Shown piece by piece: positions 14,130 through 27,860 of a DNA stretch of 64,000 bases. Source of the DNA: Struthio camelus (Eukaryota; Chordata; Aves; Struthioniformes; Struthionidae); assembly GCF_040807025.1 (NCBI RefSeq), contig NC_090942.1, positions 200,872,747-200,936,746 of the forward strand. Direction: 5' to 3'. The notes under the pieces were generated by a model. That model made no database searches, was not told where the DNA came from, and was given only the letters and a program-made list of their open reading frames with translations. How positions within the stretch are numbered: position 1 is the stretch's first letter; each line of letters begins with the position of its first letter. The translations under genes were made by a program, and so were the position numbers.

Positions 14130-14460
14130 TATGAGTTAGAACATGTTTTTCATAAACCTTAAAGGGAAAGAGTTGCAGCAGTAAATAGCTTCAGGTTTTG
14201 GCCTTCTTTTATTCTTGATTTTAATAGCTCCTGTCCTAATTATAATCATTTGCCATGTGATTTTAAAGTAATTATAAATTGACTGTAATGCATGCAGATT
14301 GCTAATCTCTTTGTCATGCACAAAATTCGTTCACTCTGCCAGCAATTTCAGACACTGAACTTCAGCTTGTGACTCACAGCTTTGCGTTAACGATTCTACA
14401 GTAAAACCTGCGAAATAGTAAACCTTTGATAAACATTTTTCTTTAAAAGATTTTTCAGTG
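14130..14460. promoter_or_regulatory. Candidate conserved noncoding element (enhancer-like)
   Basis: AT-rich but complex, non-repetitive sequence has two TAATTA homeodomain cores (14237-14242, 14269-14274) and clustered motifs such as CATTTGCCATGTG and ATGCATGCAGAT. The texture resembles deeply conserved developmental enhancers. I cannot confirm conservation without an alignment. Confidence 0.3.
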
Positions 14461-17066
14461 TTATTGCTCCTTATAAGGACTCTTTGCCAGCGAAAAGGAA
14501 AATACTCCTACACAAACACGGGTAATTTAACTGGAGACCTTTTGTGAAGTGGGTGATTGTTTTATACCTGAGCAGATATTTATTGCAAATTGCACTTAGC
14601 TACAGCAAAAAAGTCATGTGGGCAGAGATGCACCAGGGAACCTTGCTGGGTTCCTTGTCCAGGAGTCACTGGGCCATTTCCTTAGCTGCTGCGTATAAAT
14701 TGCTGCAGCTATAGTAGCAGTGAATGGAGGATGCAGACCAGGAGGAGCAGCTCTCAAGCACAGAACATTCCTTAAAAACCAGAGGCCCCTCTAAAACCAC
14801 ACGCTGCTCATGAATAAGATGGAATCAGTCAAAACAGTCAATAGTTTTGCAATTAGTAAAGTAGAATTAAGTCTGATGAAATAATAGAAAACTTCCTGAG
14901 AATCTAGATGGCCTTCGCAAAACTTTTGTCAGCTTTGCTAGACTCTTCAAAACCACTGTAGGCAAGGCTGCAATACTGCCAGGGCGTGGTGTCACTCCAG
15001 TCAATATGCCAACACTGGCAAGTCTAAAAAGAAGTAAACCCAGAGGGTTAAAAGTGCACAATTATTCTCCGATGTCAGAGAAGCACAGATTCACAGTATA
15101 CGCTCAAGGGCCGTTCATCTGGAATTTTTGGACAGCCAGGAGCCTGGGCAGCCAGACTGGAAACTCAGGAGGTCTCTGCCCAAAGCAGTGGCCAACCATC
15201 TGAATCAACAGGGATCGATAGCTCAGCATAGAAATATTTCAGCTGGTGGCACTGTTAGGAGGGATTACCAACCCCAAACCCATCAGTTGCAATTAACATT
15301 ACATCATGAACTTCAGGTTTCAGAATTAGACCATGAAGTTCCCCCGTTTTTGTCAGTGCCTGCTGATTATGTCTTTCAGCGGTGTTCTGGTAACAAATTT
15401 ACTACAATTTCATAAAACTTTTCAGGTATGATTGCTTGCTCGTGACCCACAGTACAGCTCTTCTGCAGAAAAGATTGACTTCCAGCAGGCAAAGCATGTG
15501 CTAATGAACAGCCTCATTCCTGGGAGGGCAGCCCATGGCTGTGAACACCCTCAGTGATGCTAGTGGAGCTAGCATGCAAGCAGAAAAGCAGCCTTGCCAA
15601 GACTTGCCCCACTATCCAGAGTGCCTAATATCCAGCTCTGAAACAACTGCGCTCTGTAAATTCTGTAAAACCCTTCTGAACACTTCTGGGCTTGTTGTTT
15701 TTGGTCATACTGATATCAGCATCCACATCTGCAGCTCAATTCAAGTCAAAAAGCAGTCCTACGGGCCTCAGAGAGGACCAGACCAGGGCCACAGTTGATG
15801 AGAATTCTTTATTTTCCTGACAGTAAGCGTACAGCTGCCTTGCAAGCTGTTGGACTTGTTAGTAAACAACGAACTAGTTCTATTTTAGCTCCCCACAATA
15901 AAGATCTCACAGGAGGGCAATAGGGGAGAGGAAATATGAGAGCCCCTTGAGCGAGAACAGCAGCACTACAAGGTGAATGATGTCTTTATCGCACAGTTGT
16001 CGGACCAACAGAAACAGGATTCCATGGCGGGGATACAGCAGTAGCAGCTCAGCAGTTTGCAACGCTACAGCTATATTTTCAGAAAATTACGTAAGCTAAG
16101 GTGTCACGAGAGCCAGTATGGTTAATTGAAGTGGACTGCTGTTGGGACAAACTCCTTATCTCACAGATTTGCACATACTTCATATCAGCAAATAGGTCAA
16201 AAGATACTGGCTTTTTCCTGTTTTCATGTCCTGAGTGTGCAGCACTCTCGGTCAGAGAGCAGCGAGAGCAAGGATTCGGCAAGGCGCATGGCCAGACACA
16301 GGCACCCCTGCAGCTTAGCTCACGCAGGGACCATGGGCGCGCGCACCTGAACTTAGATACAGTCCCTGAGCAAACGCAGGGAGGCTTCTCGCAGCTCTTT
16401 CCAGACTGCTCTTCTCACAGCAGTCTGATCCAAGGTTACGAGGCTGCACTGTATCAGAGCTGGCCCTGAGCACTTGCAGCAAAACCTGTGGGAAGGAGGG
16501 AGGAGGTCACACTCAGGGCCCTGATGCTCACCCTGAAAACTTCTCCTGAACAGTGCACAAACTGCTCTAGCAGAGGAACTCGTTTGCCAAGCATGTCAGG
16601 CCTCCTGCCTTGGTTACTGAGAGAGGGTGTTCATAAAAAGAGAGAGAGGTAAGTGTAACATGTGAGTTTATTGTAGATTAAAGGGGAAATACCTGTGGAA
16701 GTGCTGGTAGCAAAACAGTGCATGCATGAGATACTGCCTTGGATAGCAACTACCGATTTTATTGAGTCAATTGGAATTTGATTAGACTTCCCCGTAAGAC
16801 ATAGAGTCCTGGACACCGGATACACTCATCCAGACTGGATTAGTGTAGTCCTACTGTGCATTTGGTGGTATCCCTTCCAAACTCAAAGGCAATTGTGAAA
16901 GCATAGTCCATGACTGGACATTATCTTACCCATCTCCAGTTTCTGACATGTTCACGACAGCTCTGGCTCAAAGTTCTTCTGCTGCTCTATTTTAAAAATT
17001 TGCTAGGAAGGACAGAAAGAAACCTAGGGAACAGAACAGTTTAGGCAATTAATACATTAAAAATAT

Positions 17067-17132
17067 TATGTATGTAGGTATGTATGTATGTATGCATGTA
17101 TCTATCCATCCATCTGTCCATCCATCCATTCC
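17067..17132. repeat. Compound (TATG)n/(CATC)n microsatellite
   Basis: Imperfect ATGT tetranucleotides pass into ATCC/CATC tetranucleotides over about 65 bp. Confidence 0.85.
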
Positions 17133-20100
17133 TTCCCAGGTATAGTCTATAGAGTTGGGCATGGTTGAGTAAGGTTAGTCAAGAAGTGGGGCAGGTGGTC
17201 ATCTGGCACTTCCTTGCTCCACCACTTTCTTTTGTATACCAGGCACAAGTTGAACCCCACTGGTACTTTCACTCAAGCATGAATGAATCTTACGAGACTA
17301 CGCTCAGTGCAGGCTGTTTGTCTCTGTGATCCCATACAAGGGAGCTGCAGTAAAACTTACTAGGATTTATGAAAGAAACTGGCATCTCTGTTGGTCAATG
17401 CCCACAGATGGCCCCAGCAGAACTGTCCTACAAATGAGATTAAAGGTGAAAAATACATAAACAAGTGGACTAAAGGCATAAGAAAATACATTCTTAAAGG
17501 CTTCACCTACACTACTAAGTAAGAGAGAACCAGGAAGTGAACTCAAGGACTGAATCTCTAGTTGTCCACACAATTTTCTTGTCAGCTTGCTCCCTGGCTC
17601 TGCTTTGGGTTACTTCAACTAGTTCTTTCCAATAAAAGTCTCTCACAGAAGGACTAGCTCTACGGGGTGGACACCCAGAACAGCTTGACAATGAGGACAA
17701 TGATCAGTCTGCAGCCCACTGTATTTAGCAGCATGGACAAAGCCATGCAGACTTCAGGTATTCGGAAGACAGATAGCTGGTCTACCCTCAGGCCACGGGC
17801 ATAGATTTAGACTTGCATTTGCCAAAGAGAGTTTGTTATTAGGTATTGGCTCAGGATCCTGAAAGTAGGATGGGGTTGAAAAATCCCAAACTGAACAAAG
17901 AAGTACAAATACAGGTGAGGTCATGAGCATAAAAGTTTAAGAAAAAGTGTTCTGATCCTAAATAGGACTTACTGGCTTTTCTGGGCAAAGGCAAATATAT
18001 TCCTCTTTAAGGAGTTGCATGCAGTTCTTCCCATCCCTTATCCCTGAAATCTTCAGTTCTCCTCCCTGATGAGAGTCAGTCGATGGCAACTGTTCCTCTA
18101 AAAGCACTGGATGGAGATTAAGTAGTCCTCATATAACATTTTCTTCTGTCTGTGAGAGATTTTTCAGGAGCTGGTTGAGTTTGGTCAGGCTCCACTGCCC
18201 AACATGTGAAACTGGGAATGGTGAACCCAGATTCAAACCCTGCCTTTTACTTTGGTGCCTCAAATGGTGCCTTGAGTACTTTCCGCAGAAACTGGGAGTT
18301 AGAGAATTTTCGGAAAGTTCAGCTGCCCCAGCCAATAAGACTAGGATGAGCATTTTTTCTTTTACATGGAAAAAGCCTTCCTCCTTTTTCTTTTTATCTA
18401 CTTAGATTTTTTCCTCTCCATCGTTTCAGTACCTCCCTTAGAAAAAGGAACATAGTGAAGCTTTCCCACCTCTGCGCCATAGTTTGGATGACTAAGAAGC
18501 ACTCTATGCAATTTTGTGACGTAAAGTGGGAAGGGTAGAGCTCTACTGCTTACTACTGTACTTAAAGCTGTAATTGTGTGTGAGTACTTGTAAATATCAA
18601 GGCCATCTTTGGCAATAACTACATGCAATGGCTCTTCTTGCTGTATTCCATTCTTCCTGTACAATCTAATGCTTAAATCAATGTAAAGTGTCATATATTT
18701 CTTTTTTCCGCTCTCCCTACGGCTATTCTTTCCAGTTATGTATGTTCAGCTTTCATCTCCAGAAAAATCAATGAAGATTTAGTTGTTCTCAAAAAATAAG
18801 CTAAACATTTAAAGTATTTTCTGTCATCTTGGTGCAGATTATGTAACCCTTTCGGATTGCCATGGAGTGCCCTGCTAAGCAAGCTTTTGTAAAATGAGCG
18901 GTTGCATGAAAAAAGGTTTATGCTGTATCTCTTAGAGCTTGTTTTTCTTGGGTCTCATTCTTAACCGTAATCAGTGAAATTGTTTTTACTGCCACTTTGC
19001 CCACTTTGCTGTTCCTGAAAAATGAAGGTAGTTTTCACAAAAAAAAACAACAACAAAAAAAGTTGACCTAACCAGCCATGCTCTTCCAAGACATTCTCTT
19101 TGTGCCAGACTCTGACTTGTCTATTCACTTCTATGCATGGCTGTGAACAGAACAGAGATGTTCATGATGCACTCAGCCAGTGATTGCAGGAAGATGCAGC
19201 ATAGCTATCAGACTGTATGTAGGAGTAATCTGAAAATAATAAAAAATGAGAAGGCACATTAAGCACAATTGAAATTTATTTATGTCTATGTAAAAATATA
19301 TCTTTACAGAAAATATAAAAACATATTTGTAACAAAACCTGCATTTCTGAACTTAAGCCTTCACAGTGGATTTTGTCTCCTATACAACCTTCTGTGCTTT
19401 CTAAAGGTCAGATACCACAGCTCAGTTAAATAATGCTTTACTTCTCAGGCAGCCTTGAGAAGTGGAAAGCTTTCAAGCTCTCAGATGTAACTCTGTAGAG
19501 AGAACAATTTTCCGGAATGATGAAACTGCCAGAACAGCTATCTGCATAGTGTGTTAGGGCCCTCCAGGATTAAAACCATTGTGCCCAGAAAGAATTGACA
19601 TCGCAGCTCCTGGATCAGCTGCTCAGCTAAATAAGCCGGAAAGTTGAGCTCTCCTGGGCAACTGGAGCAATTTGCTACCATTTTGGAAAGCATGTGGCTC
19701 TGATTTTAGCAGCTCAAATATCAGAATTGACTGGAAGTTAGAAAGGCAAAATGTCCATATAGGAACATCAAAAGTTCAACAGACAGAAGGTAAAAGCTAT
19801 GGAAAGTATCTTCCCCAGAGATCCATTCCTTACACTTAATTAGTCTTCTCGTGAAGGATGGTTGGGAGGTTTGGGAGGCTTTTCTTTTAAACAAAGGCAA
19901 AAAAAAAGCCAGTTGGACAGTCTAGTTCTACCAGTTACTTGCACTTCTCAGAAAGAGGAAGGAAGGAAGCCAAACCCTCCCGCAGTGTGTGGGTATATCT
20001 GCATTTACTGACATTATAAACAAAGCAAGATGCACAGCGTGTCCATTACGGTGCTGATCACACCCTCCATGCCACTGAACACCCTCAGGTCCCACTACAC

Positions 20101-20322
20101 CAAATGCAGGGCCACTGTGGCACAGAATTGGACCTAGTGGGAGAAAAACAACATGTAGAACTGTTTAAAATATATAAATATACTCTGTTTATCTTCAGCT
20201 GCTTGACAAATGGCATCATCAAGGCTCTGTCTCACTGCTTTAAGTGGAAAATGTTGTGTCAAGCCTCTTCACTAAAAGTCTGTGTAGGGACCCAGTGCAG
20301 GGGGTGGACAGCATCAGAGCCA

Positions 20323-20336
20323 ACACACACACACAC
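20323..20336. repeat. Short (AC)7 microsatellite
   Basis: Seven AC units within unremarkable noncoding DNA. Confidence 0.8.
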
Positions 20337-23300
20337 CTGCAGCTGTGATCTCTGCATCTACAATCCTACCATTGCTCTTGACAGCAGCTTAGTCAGCAGA
20401 GGACAGTAGAGAGGAGCTTGAGAACTGGAAAGATTTTTCTGAATACAGCTCAAGGCATGTGTTGTCCTTGCAAGGCTTTTGCAGTGGGTAGATGGGTTAA
20501 GGAAGTGGGTCAGAAGATACGTGCTGCCTGCCTCTACAGAGAAGCTATGATGAAATAAACCAAGGTAGCACTTCACAGTTCATCTCGCGCTCTCCCAGCC
20601 ATGGCAGAGCTCATCTTCTGGGCTGTGTGAATTCAATGGCTTCTCCTGTCTGGTGAGAGTGGCTATTCTTGCCCTGCATCCTCCGCAGCTTGGGAAACAA
20701 CACATTCAGGATTTGCAAAGCAAGGACTATCCTAAGCTAGCCCAGCTTGGACAGGCTTCACTCTGTACTAGCCCCTCTGTGGTTTTACCACTGAAATAGG
20801 ATACGCAAAACTACTCCCGGGAAGTGGTGCAGACAAACTCCTCACAGAAAGGACTGCTTCGCCCTGGCCCTCCTGAGTTGTATCCCTGTGGGGGCGAGCT
20901 CACAGCCTCCACTGGCTCAGCTGCTCAACCAAGGATCAGAGCCATCTTGAAGAAATTTTATACCGCTTTCCTTAAAAGCCATGAGCCAGCTTCAATTTGA
21001 CCGATATCTTCGAAATAATCTGTGGGGAAGTTTTAAGCTGAACCAATACCTTATTCACAAAGCCCCTCAGCTAACCAGCTGAAATTTCTAGAGGAAAAAC
21101 TGAAGCAGCTCGAGCGTGGAGGCCGCTGTGTCCTACTGAGAGAAAGAGAGAAGTCTAGGCTCCACAGATGTTAAAATCAACTCTGACAAAGCCAAAAGGA
21201 ACTACATATCAGAGATATCTCTGAAGGGGAGGTCAAGCATGCCTGAGTTGGAAACACTGTGTTTAAGGTTGCTTAATGATGATGGGGCTTCTGAAGAAAA
21301 AATAAATGTGAATCAGCACTTAGAAATTGTCTTGTGAGGTGTAAGAGACCAGAGCAGGAATGTCCAAGTAAATCTGGCATTTTCCAAATGTCAGTATCCT
21401 GAATAAGCGATTGTAACCGTGTATAGCATGTCCCCACAGATGAGTGCAACTGTTTCTCCCTTCCCAAAGGCTCCTGGCAGCTGCTCTCTCAAGACCTTTT
21501 CCTGCAGAAAAAATGAGAGGTGTCTCACCACAGGATAAAAGCACTTCCTTGCCATATAATTGGGCCATTGATCAAGCGTTTAGGATACTGCAGCAGAGCC
21601 AAATGCAATTACTGCTGACCCATCAACTCTTCTCTTTCATCTCTTTCTCCAGGAAAAAAAATGCCCACCTCCACAACAAACAACAAAATGCCACTCAGAT
21701 ACCTAGTGCCAGGGAATCACATCAGGACAGGGCACCCAAGCCCTGCCTGGGCTGGAAGGTGGCTGCCCACCCTGCTAATAAACTGGGAGCAGTGAGGAGA
21801 ACCAGGCCCCCCAGGAGAGTGGCTGAGAAGCTGCAAGCCGCGGAGAGAAGAGCTGGGCCGGACAGGGAGGTGGCATCCCCTGAGGGGCTGTGCCACCAGC
21901 ACCTGGCTGTGAGGGACCAGGATTTTTTTCTTAGCAATGCTGGATTTGGTGCCTTCCTTGAGTTGGTGGGGAGGTCAACAGAAAATTCTGTGCATATATG
22001 TAACTCAGCAGAAGTTTAGCAGAGCAACTTTGCTCAAAACAAGAACAGTACAAGCTACGCATTACAGAGATAATGCTAACAAGATTAGAATATTTAGTTG
22101 TTATATATTGGAAAACAGAAATAAAACAACAGCTTTACTTTACCAAAGATCATGTAACTTTCTCCCATCTTCCCTGTTTTGTGCTCAGCCTGAGCTGCTG
22201 CATGCCTGTCTCTATGACTTTGCAGAGAACCAGCAAAAAAACCCCGCACAGGGCCACCATGCAGGCAAAGGTACCTCTTCCCGCAGTGCCCACATCCACC
22301 TCTGGTATGTTGTGGGTCTGGACTTGGTGCTAGAGAGGGAAGTAAGACTCGGAAGACTTTACTGAGGGTTATAAATTTCTGGTGAGGATGAACTAGGGTT
22401 CATCCCACTAACACCACAGTAAGAGCCACCCACGGTTGTTACTGCATCTCTGATCTCTATGACTCCTTGAGCTGGTTGGCAGGAGAAAGGACTAATTCCC
22501 ACATCCCACCCCCCTTGAAGGCTTATTTCTCTAATTTAGTGCTAGAGCTGTGCCAGTAATTCCTGTCCTCCTCCATGCAACATTTTCCTGTCAGAGACTC
22601 CCCAGCACAGGCTTGCTCCCTAAAAGTTTTTGCTTCCTGCAGCCTTCCTTCCTTAGCTTTCTGCTCTGTCTCTCCAGTTGAATGCGACCTTCTGCCAGGT
22701 TTTGATTGATGGCAACAAGGGCCTGGTTCAAATTATAGATGTTACTAGCAACAGCTTGCTCAAGCATCCAAGTAGAGCCCTGGAAAGATTAAACAAAGCT
22801 GTCCAATTCTCCAGTGAGCTGTATTTCCTCCAAAAACAAGGAATGAATCAAGTGGCTCAACAATTTTGAAGGAAGAAAAGGGCAACAGGAAAGCAAGCAG
22901 TATGATGCACAACAACCAACAGTCCCTTTCCCAAAGCACAGCAAAAATTACTTAACCTCTTCCTCTGGGATTTCTTGGTGAGGATATTATGTTAAGTAAG
23001 AGAGGTGATGCAGCTGGGTGCAGTTCACCCTGCATGCGCCCTCCCCACCACACTCCCAGTCACCAGCTCCACCTCCTGCTCCCTGTCTTTGGCAGTCACA
23101 GACACCAGCAAAACGAGGGGCAGCATGCAGGGCTACCCGCTCTTCTGAACGCTCAGGAAAAGCGTTCCTAAACTCCCCTGTGTCTCCTTTCTTAATCTAA
23201 GGTTTTTGCACCCCAAAGCTGCTGGTTTTCAGCTAGATCCCATTCCCCGGCTTGCAAAGGCACAGTTAGGCTGCCCAAGCATTTTCGCATGACGTCATAG

Positions 23301-26300
23301 TCATACATTTTTTCTTTACTTTATAACATGTCTACTTCTTAATGGAAGGTCTCCTATGTGATACAACGTACGATGTAAATTGGACATACTTTTCAGTCCT
23401 ACCCAGTGGCCCCTTTCGTTCAGGTGCCTTCTGTCCACCAAATATCAAAGGGCACATGTCCTCCAGCTTCTGTCTGCAGCGCCCTGGGAGGGCGGCTGTC
23501 CTCGCAGCGAGCCCCAAAGCTGCATAAGCTAATGACTTGTGCTTATAATACTTTCCCACGCTCACTCCCATTGATTGTATGTCCATTTCTTTAAAGTCCA
23601 GGAAAGTTGGAGAAGGGAGAAAATCACCACAGGTTATCCTAAAATGATGACCTCCTTCCTACTTCTGTCTTCACATCAGTAGATCGATTCATATCATAGG
23701 ATGTGAAAAATAAGCTTTGGAGCTCAAGGTGCCTTCTCATTTTTGAGCCTTTGGGTCACATTAGATCACAGTCCATCACTTTTCTTTCTAAGTGCAAAGG
23801 CTAGAAATTTGTTCTTGAATGGCAGCAGAGATTCTCAGACACTTTCCTGAAGGAGTTGAGGTTTTTAAGTAAAACTAATTTGATGGGCCTTGTACTGTGA
23901 ACGTTAGAAACAATCTGAAAAAAACAAATAAGAGAAGAAGTCTGGCTTGCCTTCATGAAAGATTCCTGTTAGTTGAGGGAAGCTGCAATTTCTTGAGAGT
24001 AGGCAGCAATGGCTACACAAATCTGTCTTTATTATTCAGGCAGTCAGTGTTTGCCAGTAATAAAATCTTCTCTCAGTCTACCTGCTTGTAGATAAATTAT
24101 ATAGAGTTTATGGTCAGGAGCAGAAAGGGAAAATATAAATCTTCCAAGTTTCTTTTCACCTCAGAAAACCTTTCATTAATGAATTTGCTACGCTAAAGTT
24201 ACTTTAGGACAAAAATTGATGTCATCAAACTGAAGGAGGCCTTCTGCTGCTTATAGTTAACAATCTTAAGTGCTGTTTAAGTATTGCAGCAGTGTGTTGT
24301 AAGGTCCATAATTTACCTACTTGAGTGCATGCTATTACATGTACAATACTCACCCTACAGAAGAAGCATCATCTTCCTTTCCCTCACTCTTTGCCATATG
24401 CAGAATACTAGCCCAAAACTGGAGGATCTCACTTTGCTTACAATTTTGCAGTAAAGTCTGAGTATTTCCTAGGAACTAAAACAAAACAATAAACACTCAT
24501 GGGTTAATATTTTTATAGACTACTTTTGAAGAACTCTAAAACTGCAAGTCATGCAAACTCACAAAGGAATACGGCGATTTCATTAACAAATATGGTGGTT
24601 TGGGGGTTTGTTTTGCTTTATCACATCTGGCTTTAGTTAACGGGCTGAGATACTTTTGCCACGTTTGTAACTCAAGACAGCTAAATCCTTTACTGTCACG
24701 TCTGTGTGGTAAATTTGAACTGTGGGTGACTAGGAAAGGGTCTTACTGTTATGTTTACTCCAGCTTGTTTATAGTTTTCCATAGGTACTTCAAATTTAGA
24801 CCACTCTTGTGAATCTGATTACATCACACTGTTGTGCCCAAGAAAAAAGTATGCTGAACTCAAGAGTGCCTGACCGTTGGCTAGCACAGGTGCCGGCAGC
24901 AGCTTTGCAGGAACCACAGGGTCAATAGCGCAGGTAGGGGCAGCTCCTGTCTTTATGTGGGTGGCTGCCCTTGAAACCTCCTTCTGGGAAGCAAAGATTC
25001 AACCTTGAGCCCAAGGGCTTTCTTCTCAAACAAGTTCAGAGTCCCACATCTAGGATCTGATAATGGTTAATTAAATGGTGCAATATTTCCATTGTATACT
25101 GCCAAACTAGATAGGGAGAAAGTGTCCTGATTGCAATTTGGCTTCTTCAGTTGCTTTTGGACATAGAGAGACAACCCAGAAAGGACTCACTCTTGAAATT
25201 GGAAATTATGACAGTTAAAACAGATTTCTGCTGCTTTTTGCTGAGTGACTATCCAAAATGTCATCTAAAAATGCTCATCAGTGGTGTCCAACTAGGCCAA
25301 CCGCCACAGTTCAGAGCACAGTGGGGACCAAGGGTAGCACTGAGCACGAGGGTGGTCGCTTCTCCGTGGCAGCTGCTGCAGGCAGCTGAGGGAGTGTGCC
25401 AGGTCCTGCTGCCCTGCAGCTACAGCTGCACCTCCAGCAATGAAGGAGCTGTGCTGTGAAGGAGTGCTGGGAGAGGTTGGCTCTACCTTATCTTTTCAAA
25501 TCCTCTTTGCGATTGGCAGTGAATCCTTCCTGTTCTTCGATGGGCGCTGTGACAGGCTCTGTTCACACGTGAGCAGCCTTCAGCATCTAAATATGCAGGT
25601 AACAAGTCATTTCTCCAAGGTGCTCGTGCCAGGCTATGCTCTCTAAGGCATCCACTCATGTGGCTGTGTTGTGTTGCAAGCCACAGAGAGGTGGAAGTTC
25701 CTGATAACCAAAGAATAAAAAGCATTTCTCTAGTCTGGAAAATTGGAGAGTTGGGGAGGACCTGGCCTGAGGACCTGGCCATGTGGAGAAAGGAACTGAA
25801 ATAGGCAAAGACTCATAGCTCAATAAAGTAGACAGAGCATAGAAGAGAACGTAGAAAACCAGGGCTGATCAGGACTCAGGATCATGTCCAGCTTTGCCAG
25901 CTCCAGAACAGTAACAGCTATATCTGCTGCCATTTTTTGTGCATATAGCTCTAAAAAAAAATGTTTAAAATTATGAAAGGTGAGATTTTGCCTGATTACC
26001 AGACTCCATTTCCATTGTTAACTGTCCAGATTCTTAGAAATCATTTCCTAATTTCTGTCCTTAATCCCTGTGCTGCAGCTTAGATCCATTACGTCTTGTC
26101 TTCTCTGCAGCTGACATGGGGAGGAGAGAAGACAAAGGCCCACAGGAAGGTGGGAGGGAGCCAAGCTGTGGAAAGGCTGGAAGGGAGGAAGGCTCCCAAG
26201 CACTAAACCTGTGATTCTCAAAAATGAAGTGAGATCTGAGCTGGTGCCTTCAGCCCAAAGTGCAAACAGGTAGGGGATTGCAGTCTGGAAGTGGAATCAC

Positions 26301-26389
26301 AAGGAGGAATGCTTGTGACCTGCTGCACTAAACCCAGCTGAAAGTATATGATCAGAGAAGTGCAACTGTGACTCAGGGGTGAGAGCTCA

Positions 26390-27860
26390 GGAGCGAACCA
26401 GGAATTTATCTAAGCAAGTAGCTTCTCAATGAACTGACGTGCAAAAATAGAGTTTACAACAAGTGGAAACATGGACAGGCAAAAAAGAAGGAGAATAAAA
26501 ACATTTCTCATGTACTCTGGATTGAAATCAGAAAGGTTGAAGCCCAGCTGGAGCTAAGACTGGCTAGGGACAAAGAGAAACATGAAGGGACTTTACAGGT
26601 ATCTTAGTAGCAAAAGTAAACGCATAGAAATTGTGGGTCTGCTAATGAATGGGGGAGAAGACCTACCGACAAGTGATAAGCAAAAGACCGAAGTAGTCAA
26701 TGCCTTTTTTGCATCAATCTTCAACAGCAAAGCCTACCCGCGTACCTTCGCATGTGCCAGCATGTTCTGGGAAGGAGAGGGACAACCAACGGGAGGAACA
26801 ACAAATTAGGGACTACCTAAGAAACTGTAGGTATTCAGATCCATGTGACCAGATGAGATTCACCTGCGGGTGCAAAAAGAGCTTATTGATGTGACTGCAT
26901 GGCTGGTATCTATCATCAGCAGAAACTCATGGTGATCAGGGACAGCTCTGACAACTGGAAAGTCTCTTGCAGCATTTTCATGCAAAAGCTGAGCAAATAT
27001 GGACTAGATGAACAAACTGTTTGACGGACTGAAAATTAGCTGGACCATTAGGTTGAAGAGGATCAATCAGTGTTGTGATGGCCATCTGGCAGCCAGTAAC
27101 GAGCGGAGTACCCCAGGGAATGACACTGGATATGATATTGTTCAATATTTTCATCATTCACCGGAATGATGACACAGAGGACACCTTCAGCAAATTTGCA
27201 AATGGTAATAGATTAGAAGCAATGGCTGATGCACCAAATGGTAGAGCTTCGATCAAGAGGGACCTTGAGAAACTTTAGACCTGGGTCAACAGAAACCCCA
27301 CACAGTTCAACAGGAGAAGTCCAGAACTATGCACCTGGGGTAAACTAATCTCATACCTTGGTATAGCCTGGGATCCTACTGGCTAAGTAGCAGCCGTGCT
27401 GAAAAGCACCTGGGGTTTTCATGGAAACCAGGTTTAATACAAGACGTCAAAGTATTACACTGGGCCATAGACTGGCCTGCATTAGGAGCAGCATGACCAA
27501 CAGACTAAGGGCAGTTATTCCCCTCTGTTCAGCATCAGTGGGGCCTCCCCAGGAATATTGTCTCCCGTGTTGAGCTCACAGTTCAAGAGGATATTGAGAA
27601 ACTGGAGAAGGTCCACAGGAGTGCTCCCAAGATGGTCATGGTCTAGAGCACGTGATCTGCAAGGACAGGCCAAAGGTGTGATTCGTCTGGCAAAGAGGAG
27701 GCTTAGCGGTGATCTGATACTGGCCTAAAACTACTTCAAAGGGAATCACAAAGACAGTGGAGCCAAAGTCTCCACACTAGCTGCAAGCTATGAACAAAAG
27801 CCCGATCCCTCCTGGAGCGAACAGGTTTTTCTATACAGGTGTTTAAAGGAGGGTCATGGA
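26390..27860 (+). mobile_element. CR1 LINE with degraded reverse transcriptase ORF
   Basis: Around 26400-26800 the translated plus strand keeps CR1 ORF2 words such as YRYLSSKSKR and VVNAFFASIFNSKA. Around 27100-27280 it keeps the RT core WQPVTSGVPQG, LFNIFI and SKFANGNRL. Homology continues through the 'GTCAACAGAAACCCCACACAG' region to about 27860. Frameshifts and stops separate the pieces, so it is dead. The catalytic Asp-Asp position of the RT palm (usually FADD in CR1) reads FANG here. The 3' hairpin/tail of CR1 is missing, and the 5' edge is uncertain and could reach 26100. Confidence 0.85.

Larger units (their letters stand above)
14461..26389. other. Intergenic, no gene seen
   Basis: Unique sequence with two microsatellites. 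The 191-codon frame at 21444-22019 has low-complexity basic composition and no recognisable domain. The sequence at about 24170-24320 looks unusually AT-rich yet complex. Confidence 0.6.

Noticed and set aside
21444-22019. 191-codon plus-strand frame
   Set aside because: No similarity recognised, basic low-information composition, no promoter or splice context.
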